Shown here: positions 1 through 9,162 of the stretch, in pieces
Layout of the letters: every line of letters begins with the position of its first letter
Numbering within the stretch: the stretch's first letter is position 1
Assembly: GCF_900176415.1 (NCBI RefSeq)
Contig: NZ_FWXO01000002.1
Coordinates: 186,001-250,000, forward strand
Direction of reading: 5' to 3'
Length of the DNA stretch: 64,000 bases
Source of the DNA: Cellulophaga tyrosinoxydans
GTDB taxonomy: Bacteria; Bacteroidota; Bacteroidia; Flavobacteriales; Flavobacteriaceae
Notes under the pieces: model-generated
Database searches by the model: none
What the model was told of the DNA's origin: nothing
Seen by the model: the letters and a program-made list of their open reading frames with translations, nothing else
Position numbers and translations under genes: made by a program

Positions 1-366
1 AGTTATGGAGCTGGAAATTATGCCATGTGTGGCAAAGCCTATGACCCTAGATTGATTGTTGCGTGGCCAAGTGCCGAACTAGCGGTAATGGGTGGTAACT
101 CTGCTGCTAAAGTACTTTTACAAATAGAAAAAGCTTCCTTAAAGAAAAAAGGTGAAGTTATAACACCAGAAAAAGAAGCGGAATTATTCAACAAAATAAA
201 AGATAGATACGATGATCAAGTATCACCATATTACGCAGCTTCTAGATTATGGACAGATGCTATTATTGACCCTTTAGAAACACGAAAATGGATTTCCATG
301 GGTATTGAAGCAGCCAATCACGCTCCTATAGAAAAACAATTTAATTTAGGCGTTATTCAAGTTTAA
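1..366 (+). CDS. Acyl-CoA carboxylase carboxyltransferase (beta) subunit, 3' end only
   Basis: The frame is open from base 1 to the TAA at 364-366, giving the last 121 residues of a biotin-dependent carboxyltransferase. The visible start, SYGAGNYAMCGKAYDP, followed by AWPSAELAVMGG, matches the C-terminal crotonase-fold half of methylcrotonyl-/propionyl-CoA carboxylase beta chains; the GNYAMCGKAY form is closer to the methylcrotonyl type. Such subunits move CO2 from carboxybiotin to an acyl-CoA in leucine or odd-chain catabolism. The biotin subunit is not in view. The stop overlaps, by 4 bases, the stop of the convergent peptidase gene. Family assignment is firm; the exact acyl-CoA substrate is inferred and uncertain. 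Confidence 0.88.
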   Translation, partial: SYGAGNYAMCGKAYDPRLIVAWPSAELAVMGGNSAAKVLLQIEKASLKKKGEVITPEKEAELFNKIKDRYDDQVSPYYAASRLWTDAIIDPLETRKWISMGIEAANHAPIEKQFNLGVIQV

Positions 367-1715
367 TTCCCTTGATGACTTTTTACGCGAGGAATTAATA
401 GGAGCTCAGTTTGTCTACCGTTTACATATCGGAAGCCTTGCTCACCATAGAAGCCTGCTTCTTCAAGCATAATACGAATATCTCTATTCCATTCAGGAAT
501 ATGGATAGTTGTGTTTAATTCTATAGCATACACCGTATTAGGGTTTAAAGGATAATTTTCTCCATCATCTTTCATAACACCATCTTGTGAGTCCCACATA
601 CCAATTGTAGTCCCTGCAGAATGGCCATAGGAACCTAAGGGATGTGTGTAAATTGCAGGTCTTAATCCTCCTGCTTTTGCATCATTCAAAGATTTTGCTA
701 AAATTTCATTTCCTGTTTTGCCTTTAATCATATTAACGGTTAAAAAATCTTGAACCTTATTACCATCTTTTAGACCATCAATTAAAAACTTTGGTGCTGC
801 TTTTTCTTCTGGTTTCAGTACATACGCCAATTCTTGACAATCAGTATTCAAGCCTAAATAGGTAATACCAAAATCGCAATGCAATAAATCACCAGGTAGA
901 ATCACTAAATCATCAGGTCTTCCTGAAAAGGAATACAAATGGTCTACCAGTTTTTCATTATTACGCTGCACATCTACCGTTGGATGAAACCACGTTTCTA
1001 ATCCTAAATCGGTCACCTTTTGACGCATCCACCACTCTACTTCTGTAGTTGTAGTTACTCCAGGGGTTATTACAGTTTCAGAAAAAGCTTCTGCAATTAT
1101 ATCATGAGTAATATCAACCAATTGGTTATAAATTACCATTTCTCTTGGTGTTCTAGTCTCAATCCAGCGAACAGCTAATTGTTCTGCCGAAACTACTTTA
1201 GCATGACTCCTTTTCGGCAGATATTGCATGAATTCATCATAATCTGTTTTATCTAAACCATCTGCTATATTATGATCCTTGGAAAAATTAAGTCCAATTT
1301 TTTTGGGGTTACGTTCTTCAATTAACTCCATTAGTCGCTTCCATTGGTCTGGTTGTTTTTCTTTGTCCCAAGCAGATACGATACTTTCGCCCACATTGTA
1401 ACGAGCTACAGCTAATTTTTCAATTATATTTTTAGACTTATTTCTATAAAATAATAAAATAGTTCTCCTGCGAGCGTTTAGCCAAGTAGCAGGCAGCATA
1501 GTTTTTATAACGGGATCTTCATTATATTCTCGAGAAATAACTATCCACATATCTATTTCTGCTGCATCCATTAATTGTGGCAAGAGTATATTAAATCTAT
1601 CTTCTAATATTCCGTCTACTACTCTAGCACGCTCTTTTTCTGGTAAAACTTGTTGTGCGTAATTGGTTTGAGAGAAAAAAAGAACAAGCAATATCAATAG
1701 TTTTTTCATAGTCAT
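363..1715 (-). CDS. Secreted M24 family metallopeptidase (Xaa-Pro aminopeptidase-like)
   Basis: A 450-residue protein with an N-terminal signal peptide (KKLLILLVLFFSQTNYAQ) and a C-terminal pita-bread peptidase domain from about residue 195. Predicted metal ligands are D281 (HCDFG), D292 (NTDCQE), H365 (GSYGHSAG), E399 (YAIELN) and E418/E419 (LEEAG), in the order expected for M24 enzymes. The family removes residues next to proline or splits dipeptides; here the site of action would be periplasmic or extracellular. An alternative ATG two codons in (1709) gives a more typical signal peptide. It overlaps the carboxylase stop by 4 bases. The family is clear, the substrate unknown. Confidence 0.88.
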   Translation of the reverse strand: MTMKKLLILLVLFFSQTNYAQQVLPEKERARVVDGILEDRFNILLPQLMDAAEIDMWIVISREYNEDPVIKTMLPATWLNARRRTILLFYRNKSKNIIEKLAVARYNVGESIVSAWDKEKQPDQWKRLMELIEERNPKKIGLNFSKDHNIADGLDKTDYDEFMQYLPKRSHAKVVSAEQLAVRWIETRTPREMVIYNQLVDITHDIIAEAFSETVITPGVTTTTEVEWWMRQKVTDLGLETWFHPTVDVQRNNEKLVDHLYSFSGRPDDLVILPGDLLHCDFGITYLGLNTDCQELAYVLKPEEKAAPKFLIDGLKDGNKVQDFLTVNMIKGKTGNEILAKSLNDAKAGGLRPAIYTHPLGSYGHSAGTTIGMWDSQDGVMKDDGENYPLNPNTVYAIELNTTIHIPEWNRDIRIMLEEAGFYGEQGFRYVNGRQTELLLIPRVKSHQGN

Positions 1716-1769
1716 TAGTAAAGTTAATTTACATTATATAGGAGCCATGAAAATACAAAATATTGGTGC

Positions 1770-2249
1770 TTAATATCGCCCATTTAAAAAATAATTACTT
1801 CCAGCTACATCATTTACTACTTTTATGTTTTCAATATCTGAAGGATTTAACAAATTTAATATTGAAGCATCATAACGAACGCCATCTACAATGATAATGG
1901 TGTTTGAATCGCCTCGCATAGCAATTATTGGGGTTTGATTTAAATTAGTGTTAGTGATGCTAACACTAGGTACCGCACTTCTTATTGCGTTATACATATC
2001 TTGTTGAGTATTTATAGAAGCACCGTCTATTTGATAAATTTTGAAGGGATATACTTCTTTAGTTTGTGACAATACCTTTGTTTGCATTGTGCAAACCGTA
2101 GTATATATTGGTGCCTCTAAATTATTTTTCTCTATGGAAGGGTTACTTTGTGCTAAACTGGGTAACGTAGAAATTTTAGCTTCCTCCGTAATTTGGGCAT
2201 TTACAGTTAATGTTGTTCCAATTAAAATTGCAAATAGAATATTTTTCAT
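1770..2249 (-). CDS. Secreted TonB-receptor plug-like protein without a barrel
   Basis: A 159-residue protein with a signal peptide (MKNILFAILIGTTLTVNAQ). Residues 80-155 resemble the plug domain of SusC/RagA-type receptors: a DMYNAIRSAVPSV stretch, then PIIAMRGDSNTIIIVDGV and LNPSDIENIKVVNDVAGSNY. The protein ends in NGRY, just before the last plug strand (GVIIIT-like) would be expected, and no beta-barrel follows; reading past the stop restores nothing. It is therefore a stand-alone plug, known in Bacteroidota as occasional small proteins, or a decayed receptor. Function unknown. It sits between the peptidase and menE on the same strand with spacers of 54 and 91 bases. Confidence 0.7.
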   Translation of the reverse strand: MKNILFAILIGTTLTVNAQITEEAKISTLPSLAQSNPSIEKNNLEAPIYTTVCTMQTKVLSQTKEVYPFKIYQIDGASINTQQDMYNAIRSAVPSVSITNTNLNQTPIIAMRGDSNTIIIVDGVRYDASILNLLNPSDIENIKVVNDVAGSNYFLNGRY

Positions 2250-2340
2250 CTTTTGAGTTTTTAAGTTGAAGTAAAACTAACTTACTAAATGATGAAACAA
2301 AATAGAGAATTAGGGAAGTATGCTTTTGAGTGAGTAAAAA

Positions 2341-3405
2341 TTACTTGATTAGTAAATTCAACGTTTTTTTACGTTGGATTTTGTTATTTTCAGTTTCTAC
2401 AAACTTAGTTGCATAAAACACTTCTTTAGGTATTTCATAAGGTGTTAACTCTAAAGAACTAAAATCTATTTTTCTAGGCTTTCCTTCAATTACTAAAACT
2501 AATTTTTCTCCTAGCTTCTCGTCAGGAATGCCAGCAACAAAAAATCTTTCTTTAATTATAGCTGCCAATTTAGCCTCTATTTTTTCAGGAATTAATTTAA
2601 TACCTCCAGAATTAATTATAGAATCAAAGCGACCTAACCATTCAAATTCTGTTGAAGAAATTAAATTAACCAAATCATTAGTGACTACTTTTTCGGTAGC
2701 TATACTTGGTGCGTGAATAACTAAGCAATTCCGCTGATCTGTTTTAAAAGTAACATCGGGTAGCGCTTTAAAAGTTTCACTAGCAATCTGCTGCGCATTA
2801 TGTATTTCTTTGACAGCGATATGAGTAATAGTTTCTGTCATCCCATACGTTTCAAAAACAGCTGTAGTCTTATATTGAACCCTATGTATTAAATCAGTAG
2901 ACATTTTGGCTCCACCAACTATCAACTTTTTTATAGATTCTATATGGGCAATTGAGTTTTCTAATTGTAATGGTATCATGGCTGCAAAATCGTAAACTTT
3001 CGAATTATTTTCTAATGGTTTGGAGTTCGGTGCCACATAATCTAGTTTTAAGCCAAGAACCATTGCGCGCACAAGCATCATTTTACCCGCTATAAATTCG
3101 GTTGGTAAACATAATAAGGCAGAATCTCCAGATTTAAGATTAAAGAAGCTACCAGTAGCCATGGCAGAATTAACCATGTGTTGCTTCTCTAGTTTAATCT
3201 GTTTAGGTGTTCCTGTAGACCCAGATGTTTTAACGTACACGAAGGCATCATCATTTACCCAATCAATTAAAAAATTACCAATAGCAATTTCAAAAGGAAG
3301 ACCTTCTTTAATTAAACAATACCCAACTTCTTTTAAATCATCAAAACTAAATGCAATTCCGTTTAATCTAAATTGTGGATGAATTACCTTATAATTGTTA
3401 TTCAT
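2341..3405 (-). CDS. menE: o-Succinylbenzoate-CoA ligase
   Basis: A 354-residue adenylate-forming enzyme that activates o-succinylbenzoate with ATP and CoA in menaquinone synthesis. The phosphate loop is at residues 60-68 (TSGSTGTPK), the YGMTE motif at 187-191, the hinge region near WLGRFDSIINSGG and a catalytic lysine in the C-terminal NKIQRKK. It is shorter than the 450-490 residues of proteobacterial MenE because the N-terminal domain is reduced, which is usual in Bacteroidota. The first 8 bases of the gene overlap the end of the CPBP protease gene, and menC precedes that, so the three are probably one translationally coupled unit. Assignment rests on both motifs and the menC neighbour. 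Confidence 0.9.
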   Translation of the reverse strand: MNNNYKVIHPQFRLNGIAFSFDDLKEVGYCLIKEGLPFEIAIGNFLIDWVNDDAFVYVKTSGSTGTPKQIKLEKQHMVNSAMATGSFFNLKSGDSALLCLPTEFIAGKMMLVRAMVLGLKLDYVAPNSKPLENNSKVYDFAAMIPLQLENSIAHIESIKKLIVGGAKMSTDLIHRVQYKTTAVFETYGMTETITHIAVKEIHNAQQIASETFKALPDVTFKTDQRNCLVIHAPSIATEKVVTNDLVNLISSTEFEWLGRFDSIINSGGIKLIPEKIEAKLAAIIKERFFVAGIPDEKLGEKLVLVIEGKPRKIDFSSLELTPYEIPKEVFYATKFVETENNKIQRKKTLNLLIK

Positions 3406-4357
3406 AATCTGGAATTTCCACTAAAAAATCATCTTCAGAATGCAGTTCTGCAGTAAATTCTTCTTCTGAAAGCACTTTGCCAAATAGTTTTTCTTTCCAA
3501 TTGGTCCATCCATATTTTTTTGAAAATATAAACAGCAGTATAGGGTACACAACTAAAACCGGAATGAAAACATCCCATCCTAATTCTGGTTGTGAAACAT
3601 CACGGTAGATAGAATCGGTTTGAAAAGCGGTCCAATCGGCAGTTAATAAAAGTGCTCCAACCAGATTATTAGCTGCATGAAACCCTAAGGCTAATTCTAA
3701 ACCTTCATCCATTAGAGTAATTATTCCTAAAAAGAATCCAGTTCCAATATAATACACCATTATACCTAAGCCCAATTTAGCTACTTCTGGATTTCCCAAA
3801 TGCATTATACCGAATAGAATAGAAGTAATAAACAAAGGAATCCATCTATTTTTAGCCATCAGTCCAATACCTTGCATCATATGACCTCTAAATAAATATT
3901 CCTCAAAGCTAGTTTGTAAAGGGATAAGCAAAACTCCTATTATTACTAAAGTAAAAAATGGAATGGGTTTAAAACTAAAAACAAAATCCTCTGGCTTTAA
4001 ATAAATATCTACTCCAGTAAGTAAAATAGTTAATAGACCCCATAGGGCAAAAGCGAAGAAAATTCTTTTCCAATCTATTTTTTTTCGAGAAGTGGTTAAA
4101 GAAACTATGGTTTGCGAATGTACTAATTTTGTCCATCCCAAAACCACAAATAAACCAATAACCAATGGCAATAGTAAGATAACTAAAACTGTATTTGTAC
4201 CTAAAAGTTCAATTAATTGTTTCATGGAATCCTCAACACTAACATCGGACATTAGTGTTGCCAAATAATTTGCTATCATAAATAAAATAAAACCTACTGG
4301 TAAAATCCAATATTTCCAAAGTCCAATTTTGCCCTTATAACCTTGCTCTATATACAT
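3398..4357 (-). CDS. CPBP family intramembrane metalloprotease
   Basis: A 319-residue polytopic membrane protein with about eight hydrophobic segments. It carries the three signatures of the CPBP (CAAX protease/bacteriocin-processing, ABI) family: EEYLFR with the EExxxR motif, FGIMH with FxxxH, and HAANN in the last core helix. These form the glutamate/histidine active site of Rce1-like proteases. A soluble acidic tail follows the last helix. It lies between menC (10-base overlap) and menE (8-base overlap), so it should be made together with both. No substrate is evident; a link to isoprenoid or quinone metabolism at the membrane is only a guess from context. Confidence 0.88.
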   Translation of the reverse strand: MYIEQGYKGKIGLWKYWILPVGFILFMIANYLATLMSDVSVEDSMKQLIELLGTNTVLVILLLPLVIGLFVVLGWTKLVHSQTIVSLTTSRKKIDWKRIFFAFALWGLLTILLTGVDIYLKPEDFVFSFKPIPFFTLVIIGVLLIPLQTSFEEYLFRGHMMQGIGLMAKNRWIPLFITSILFGIMHLGNPEVAKLGLGIMVYYIGTGFFLGIITLMDEGLELALGFHAANNLVGALLLTADWTAFQTDSIYRDVSQPELGWDVFIPVLVVYPILLFIFSKKYGWTNWKEKLFGKVLSEEEFTAELHSEDDFLVEIPDYE

Positions 4358-5400
4358 AAATCATCTATTAAATTTTCTTTCCAATTACTGTTTTTATTAT
4401 AAAAAAGTTGTCCTTTAGTTACTGTTAATGGGCTATCAAAGTTATTGGTGTACAAACTACCCGTTCCTAAGCCTTGTGGCAATTTATTACCTAACGTGTA
4501 TGTCCATTGTGCTATAGCATTTAATCCAATATTACTTTCCAATGCACTTGTAATCCACCAATCTATATTATGCTCTTCAGCTAGTGTAATCCACTCCTCA
4601 CTACCTTTAAATCCACCAACTAAACTAGGTTTTAAAATAATATATTGTGGTTGAATTGTCTTCAGTAGATTACGCTTTTCTGTAATATCTATTACACCGA
4701 TTAATTCTTCATCTAATGCAATTGGCAATGGCGTTTTAGCGCACAATTCTTTCATTTTAAGCCAATTACCAGGTTTAATTGGTTGCTCAATAGAGTGTAA
4801 ATCAAATTCAGACAAACGCTCAAGCTTAGCTAATACATCAGTAGAATTAAAAGCACCATTAGCATCTACACGAAGCTCTATTTCTTCTTTACTGTATTTC
4901 TCACGAATAGATGCTAATAGTTTTATTTCGGTATCAAAATCAATAGCACCTATTTTCATTTTAATACACTTAAATCCTTCTTGCAGCTTTCGTTGTATTT
5001 GCTCTAGCATATAGTCTTTACTACCCATCCAAATAAGTCCGTTTATTAAAATGGGAGTTTGACTGGTAAGAAATTCTGATGGAAATAACTCAAACGGATC
5101 TTTAGAAGTGAATGATAAAAAAGCTTGCTCTACACCAAATTGTATGCTAGGATACTTTTGTAATTCATTCCATAAAGCGTCTTTTCCTAAATGAATATTA
5201 GCACAGGTCCATTTCAACTTTTCCTCATAATCTGGAACATCGTCATAGCTTAAACCTCTGAGAATACCACATTCACCAATACCATGTTTACCATCTTTTT
5301 GAAGCATTAAAAACCAAGTTTCTTTTTGGTTCAAAACACCACGAGAGGTTCCACTTGGTCTTTTAAAATCTAGGATGTATTTTTTATAGGATGCCTTCAT
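4348..5400 (-). CDS. menC: o-Succinylbenzoate synthase
   Basis: A 350-residue enolase-superfamily enzyme that dehydrates SHCHC to o-succinylbenzoate in the menaquinone pathway. Catalytic and metal-binding residues are visible in order: K147 and K149 (IKMKIG), D179 (RVDANG), E205 (SIEQP), D230 (ALDEE) and K257 (ILKPS). This is the muconate-lactonizing/OSBS arrangement, and the menE partner just downstream supports OSBS over a dipeptide epimerase. It is the first gene of the menC-CPBP-menE run and has a TAAATTTG box 11 bases before its ATG, in a 49-base divergent promoter region shared with the SDR gene. Confidence 0.92.
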   Translation of the reverse strand: MKASYKKYILDFKRPSGTSRGVLNQKETWFLMLQKDGKHGIGECGILRGLSYDDVPDYEEKLKWTCANIHLGKDALWNELQKYPSIQFGVEQAFLSFTSKDPFELFPSEFLTSQTPILINGLIWMGSKDYMLEQIQRKLQEGFKCIKMKIGAIDFDTEIKLLASIREKYSKEEIELRVDANGAFNSTDVLAKLERLSEFDLHSIEQPIKPGNWLKMKELCAKTPLPIALDEELIGVIDITEKRNLLKTIQPQYIILKPSLVGGFKGSEEWITLAEEHNIDWWITSALESNIGLNAIAQWTYTLGNKLPQGLGTGSLYTNNFDSPLTVTKGQLFYNKNSNWKENLIDDLCI

Positions 5401-5411
5401 ACTTGTGAGCT

Positions 5412-5419
5412 CAAATTTA
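5412..5419 (-). promoter_or_regulatory. Promoter -7 box (TAAATTTG) of the menC operon
   Basis: On the minus strand, TAAATTTG matches the Bacteroidota housekeeping consensus TAnnTTTG and ends 11 bases before the menC ATG, implying a very short leader. No clear TTG box is seen 19-21 bases upstream, so strength is uncertain. Confidence 0.5.
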
Positions 5420-5449
5420 GTTATATTTTAGCTTTAAAATAAGTTGAAA

Positions 5450-6244
5450 ATGAAAGTGAATGTAGAAAAAGTAGTTTGGATAACTGGAGCATCATCCGGA
5501 ATTGGAGAAGCACTTACCTACCAATATAATAGTAAAGGGTATAAAACTATAATTTCTTCTAGAAATAAAGAAGAATTAGAAAGAGTGAAGCAAAAATGCC
5601 GCTATCCTGAAAACATTAGTGTATTGGTCATGGATATTTCAAAATTTACTGAAATGGAAGACAACGTAAAATCCGCAATTAATGCTTTTGGCTCGGTCGA
5701 TATTCTAATAAATAATGCGGGTATAAGCCAACGATCATTGATTATAGAAACAGATTTTGAGGTGTACAAAAAACTAATGGATGTTAATTATTTAGGTACC
5801 GTTGCCCTATCCAAAGCTATCTTGCCAGAATTTGTAAAACAAAAAAGTGGACATTTTGTAACGGTTACTAGTTTAATGGGAAAATTTGCATCGCCATACC
5901 GTTCTGGATATTGTGGTGTTAAACATGCACTTCATGGTTTTTTTGATGGATTACGAATGGAGCATGAAAAAGATGGCATTGCCGTTACCTTAATATGTCC
6001 GGGTTTTGTTCAAACAAATGTGGCGAAAAATGCACTAACCGCAGATGGTTCTACTCAAAATAAAGAAGATGATGCAACTAAAAACGGACTACCAGTTGAT
6101 ACATTTGCTAAAAAAATGATTGCAGCGATCGAAAAAAGTAAATTCGAAGCTTATATTGGTAAAAAAGAAATTATGGGTGTTTATTTAAAACGATTTTTTC
6201 CAAGGCTACTGCATAAAGTAGTACTCAAAAGTAATGTTCGTTAA
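5450..6244 (+). CDS. SDR family oxidoreductase
   Basis: A 264-residue classical short-chain dehydrogenase/reductase using NAD(P)H. The cofactor loop TGASSGIG is at residues 12-19, NNAG at about 88-91, the catalytic serine at about 141 and YCGVK, the YxxxK pair, at 154-158. The C-terminal half continues to about 40 residues after the usual fold end, as in the DHRS7-like group acting on lipids, steroids or retinoids. I start at ATG 5450; a TTG two codons earlier (5444) is possible but unnecessary. It is divergent from menC and convergent with the UPF0173 gene (3-base gap). The substrate cannot be told. Confidence 0.88.
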   Translation: MKVNVEKVVWITGASSGIGEALTYQYNSKGYKTIISSRNKEELERVKQKCRYPENISVLVMDISKFTEMEDNVKSAINAFGSVDILINNAGISQRSLIIETDFEVYKKLMDVNYLGTVALSKAILPEFVKQKSGHFVTVTSLMGKFASPYRSGYCGVKHALHGFFDGLRMEHEKDGIAVTLICPGFVQTNVAKNALTADGSTQNKEDDATKNGLPVDTFAKKMIAAIEKSKFEAYIGKKEIMGVYLKRFFPRLLHKVVLKSNVR

Positions 6245-6247
6245 CTA

Positions 6248-6928
6248 TTATATTAGAATAGATTTTCCAATTTCTAGAAGATGAAGCTTTTTCTCTTCAT
6301 TCTCAAATTTTGCTTTTGCAGCTTCATGGTCAATTTTTATATAACCAAAAGTATCGTAATGATACCCTAAAACAGTATCGCATTCCACAAAATCTGACGC
6401 CAAAATTGCATCATCTACGCCCATAGTAAAATTATCTCCTATTGGTAATATTGCCAGATCTAAGGTGTAAGTATACGGAATTAGTTTCATGTCCATATGT
6501 AAAGCTGTATCACCTGCAATGTAAATGTTCTTATCATCAGCGGTCAATATAAAACCACCAGGTTGTCCACCATATGTACCATCGGCAAAAGAAGAGGTAT
6601 GAATAGCATTAACATATTTTAGTTTACCAAAATCAAAATTCCAGCTTCCTCCATGATTCATTGGATGGACTTTAAAACCTTTATTTTCATAATATGTTGC
6701 AATTTCAAAATTACTCACAATAATAGCATTGGATTTTTTTGCTATTACTTCAACATCTAGAACATGATCTTGATGTGCATGCGTAAGTAAAATATAATCT
6801 GGATTTAGGTCTTCTACATTAACAATATCTTTAGCCAGGGAATTACCCGTTATAAAAGGATCCACTAAAATGGTAGTTAACTTTGTTTTAATTAGAAGAG
6901 TTGCGTGACCTAAAAATGTAATTTTCAT
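6248..6928 (-). CDS. UPF0173-type metal-dependent hydrolase
   Basis: A 226-residue metallo-beta-lactamase fold protein. The zinc-binding HAHQDH (HxHxDH) motif is near residue 50, further ligands are in the IAGDTAL stretch (aspartate) and GYHYDTFG (histidine) near the C-terminus. The length and compact form match the UPF0173/UlaG-like single-domain group, cytoplasmic hydrolases of unknown or phosphodiester-type substrates. No signal peptide. It lies downstream of nothing obvious and starts 30 bases from the histidine kinase stop, so it could be the distal gene of the kinase transcript. Confidence 0.87.
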   Translation of the reverse strand: MKITFLGHATLLIKTKLTTILVDPFITGNSLAKDIVNVEDLNPDYILLTHAHQDHVLDVEVIAKKSNAIIVSNFEIATYYENKGFKVHPMNHGGSWNFDFGKLKYVNAIHTSSFADGTYGGQPGGFILTADDKNIYIAGDTALHMDMKLIPYTYTLDLAILPIGDNFTMGVDDAILASDFVECDTVLGYHYDTFGYIKIDHEAAKAKFENEEKKLHLLEIGKSILI

Positions 6929-6958
6929 AATTTTAAAAACCTAAATAAGTTCTTTAAT

Positions 6959-9025
6959 TTACTTAAAATTAAACCAAAAACGAACTCCTTTATCTAGTTT
7001 ATCAATATTTAAAGTAGACTGCAATTGGTTTACTAAACGGTTCATTAAACGAATACCCATTGAGGATCCAGTACGTTCTTCCATATCATCTGGCAATCCA
7101 ATACCATCATCGGTATATTCAAAGAAACCACCCTTATCTATTTTTCTGATATGAATATAAATTTTACCTTCATCATCTGCATTTGGAAAGCCGTATTTAA
7201 AAGAGTTGGATACTAACTCGTTTAAAATTAATCCAAAAGGTATAGCTCTATCAATATCTAATTCTACGCCTTCAGCATCAATAGTAATATTAATTTTATG
7301 TCCTCCTTTTTTATAAACAGATTGAATACTATTTACCAAACTTTCAATATAACCTTGCATTTCAATCACAGATAGATCATCATTCTGATATAATTTCTGA
7401 TGAATTAATGCCATTGCCTTAACACGGCTCTTTCCTTCTTCTAAAGCTTCAATAGCCGCCTTACTTCGTGTGTTTTTAGTTTGCAAGCTTAACAAACTTG
7501 AAACCATTTGAAGGTTATTTTTAACTCGGTGATGTATTTCTTTTAAAAGCGAATCTTTCTCCACTAACGAGGCTTCAATGATGTGCTTTTGCTTTACGAT
7601 AATACGCTGTACTTTAATACTTCTTAAATAGGCATATACAAGACCCGAGAATCCTAAAAGTGTAAATATTAGTGATATATAAACTGTACTGATTTTGCTA
7701 TCCATTGCGGCTAATTCATCACTTTTACGTTCCAAATTTTCTTTAGACTCTAAATATAATGCCTTAGAATTTTCTAATTCAGACTGCACCAATGCTTCTA
7801 ATTGTTGACCAATTATTTCTCTTTCATTTAAAGCGATAGAATCTCTTAAGCGTATATTCTTTTTATAATAGAATGATGCGTTTGCAAAGTCTGCCATTTT
7901 ATCATAATATGCTGCAAATAGCTTATTACGTTTCAATTGGTTCTCTGCATCTAAAAATTTAAAGTCGCGTTCTAATAATTTTTTGGCACTTTCTAATTCG
8001 TTTACTTGCAACTGGCATTCGGCAAGGTATAAAGTGTTTTCTATTAAATCTGAAGAATTAGCTCCCATTCTATATTCGTCTATAATCTGTAGACTTTTCT
8101 TTAGATAGAAGACAGCGTCGTCAAATTTTTTCAAATCAGCATAGCACTTCCCAATATTGCCAATTATGATTCCTTTTAATAAATTGCCCTTAGTCAATTC
8201 ATTCTCCGTTTTAATATCTACAACACTATTTAAATAGAGATTTATAAATGATTCAGCACTTTTAAATTTAGTAATTGCCGTTGGCGGATTTTTATCTAAC
8301 CATAGATAAACGCCAATATTATTATTATATACCGCATTGCCATAAAAATCTTTTGGATCCAAAGTTTTACTTACCTCTTGTATATACTCTTCCATAGCTT
8401 TATCAGGAATGCCAAGATTTGAGTAAATATCATAAAAGGTTATATTATCGGTTAAACCAAGTTCTTTTTTTTCTTTTCTAACTTCGGTTTGTTTTCTATA
8501 AAGTTTAAGATTTTCGTAGCTATTATCTAATAGTTCTAATAATATTTTCTTCTGCTCTAGAGGTATATCCTTGTTTTTCTGATATAAATTATTTGATAAG
8601 GCAACACTTTTTGAAAATTCTCCAAGGTCATATAAAACCTGGCTTTGCATTAACTTATATTGAAAAATTGCGGTTGAATCTTTGGCTATTTCTGCTTGTT
8701 TTAAATAGTCCTCTAACGTTTTTTTCCATTCAAAAGGTGAGCTCTGACTATACCTATTCTCCGTTTTAAGAAAAAACTGAAGTCTTTCATTGGCGTTTGG
8801 TGAGCTTTGAAATAGTTTGTAAGGATTTGCATCTTCATCCACAATACTTTGAGCAAATGTTGCCGTGATAATGAAGAAGAATAAACAATAAAAAATACTT
8901 TTTTTTGTAAACAATTTCAATTGGTTTGATTTAGATAATTCTAATAAAAATAATCTCTTAAAGGATCTTAAAATTAATCTAAAGATTTGCCTGTGGTCAA
9001 TAGATTTCATTATAAAACCAAACAT
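6959..9025 (-). CDS. Sensor histidine kinase with TPR-rich periplasmic region (HisKA_2 type)
   Basis: A 688-residue kinase. A signal-like hydrophobic stretch (43-58, ending ATFAQS) is followed by a helical, TPR-like region (about 100-400), a coiled coil (about 400-445), one transmembrane helix (447-467) and a cytoplasmic kinase core. The core has EIHHRVKNNLQM with the phospho-His at 498/499, typical of HisKA_2, an N box LNELVSNSFKYGF (about 601-613) and a G box DDGIGLP (639-645). The roughly 40 residues before the signal segment are unusual; an in-frame TTG near residue 36 could be the true start. The LytTR regulator upstream on the same strand, 383 bases away, is the likely partner. Confidence 0.9.
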   Translation of the reverse strand: MFGFIMKSIDHRQIFRLILRSFKRLFLLELSKSNQLKLFTKKSIFYCLFFFIITATFAQSIVDEDANPYKLFQSSPNANERLQFFLKTENRYSQSSPFEWKKTLEDYLKQAEIAKDSTAIFQYKLMQSQVLYDLGEFSKSVALSNNLYQKNKDIPLEQKKILLELLDNSYENLKLYRKQTEVRKEKKELGLTDNITFYDIYSNLGIPDKAMEEYIQEVSKTLDPKDFYGNAVYNNNIGVYLWLDKNPPTAITKFKSAESFINLYLNSVVDIKTENELTKGNLLKGIIIGNIGKCYADLKKFDDAVFYLKKSLQIIDEYRMGANSSDLIENTLYLAECQLQVNELESAKKLLERDFKFLDAENQLKRNKLFAAYYDKMADFANASFYYKKNIRLRDSIALNEREIIGQQLEALVQSELENSKALYLESKENLERKSDELAAMDSKISTVYISLIFTLLGFSGLVYAYLRSIKVQRIIVKQKHIIEASLVEKDSLLKEIHHRVKNNLQMVSSLLSLQTKNTRSKAAIEALEEGKSRVKAMALIHQKLYQNDDLSVIEMQGYIESLVNSIQSVYKKGGHKINITIDAEGVELDIDRAIPFGLILNELVSNSFKYGFPNADDEGKIYIHIRKIDKGGFFEYTDDGIGLPDDMEERTGSSMGIRLMNRLVNQLQSTLNIDKLDKGVRFWFNFK

Positions 9026-9085
9026 AACACAAATAGTTTAATCTAATTTAATTATTGTTGTAAACTGAATTGAATATGTGGTGTA

Positions 9086-9093
9086 CAAAAATA
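9086..9093 (-). promoter_or_regulatory. Promoter (TATTTTTG) of the histidine kinase gene
   Basis: Minus-strand TATTTTTG fits TAnnTTTG, and a TTG lies 18 bases upstream, close to the consensus spacing. It would give a leader of roughly 55 bases before the ATG at 9025. Confidence 0.5.
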
Positions 9094-9162
9094 ACAATCA
9101 ATTCGATACGCCAATCTATAAAGAGACGAACATTTTCAGAATTTAAAGAAGATTAAATTTTA

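Noticed and set aside
2041-2256. Plus-strand 71-residue frame opposite the plug-like protein
   Set aside because: Antisense to a gene with a signal peptide and domain match; no independent evidence.
2341-3405. menE as a truncated gene because it is only 354 residues
   Set aside because: Both the N-terminal P-loop and C-terminal lysine region are present, and short MenE is usual in Bacteroidota.
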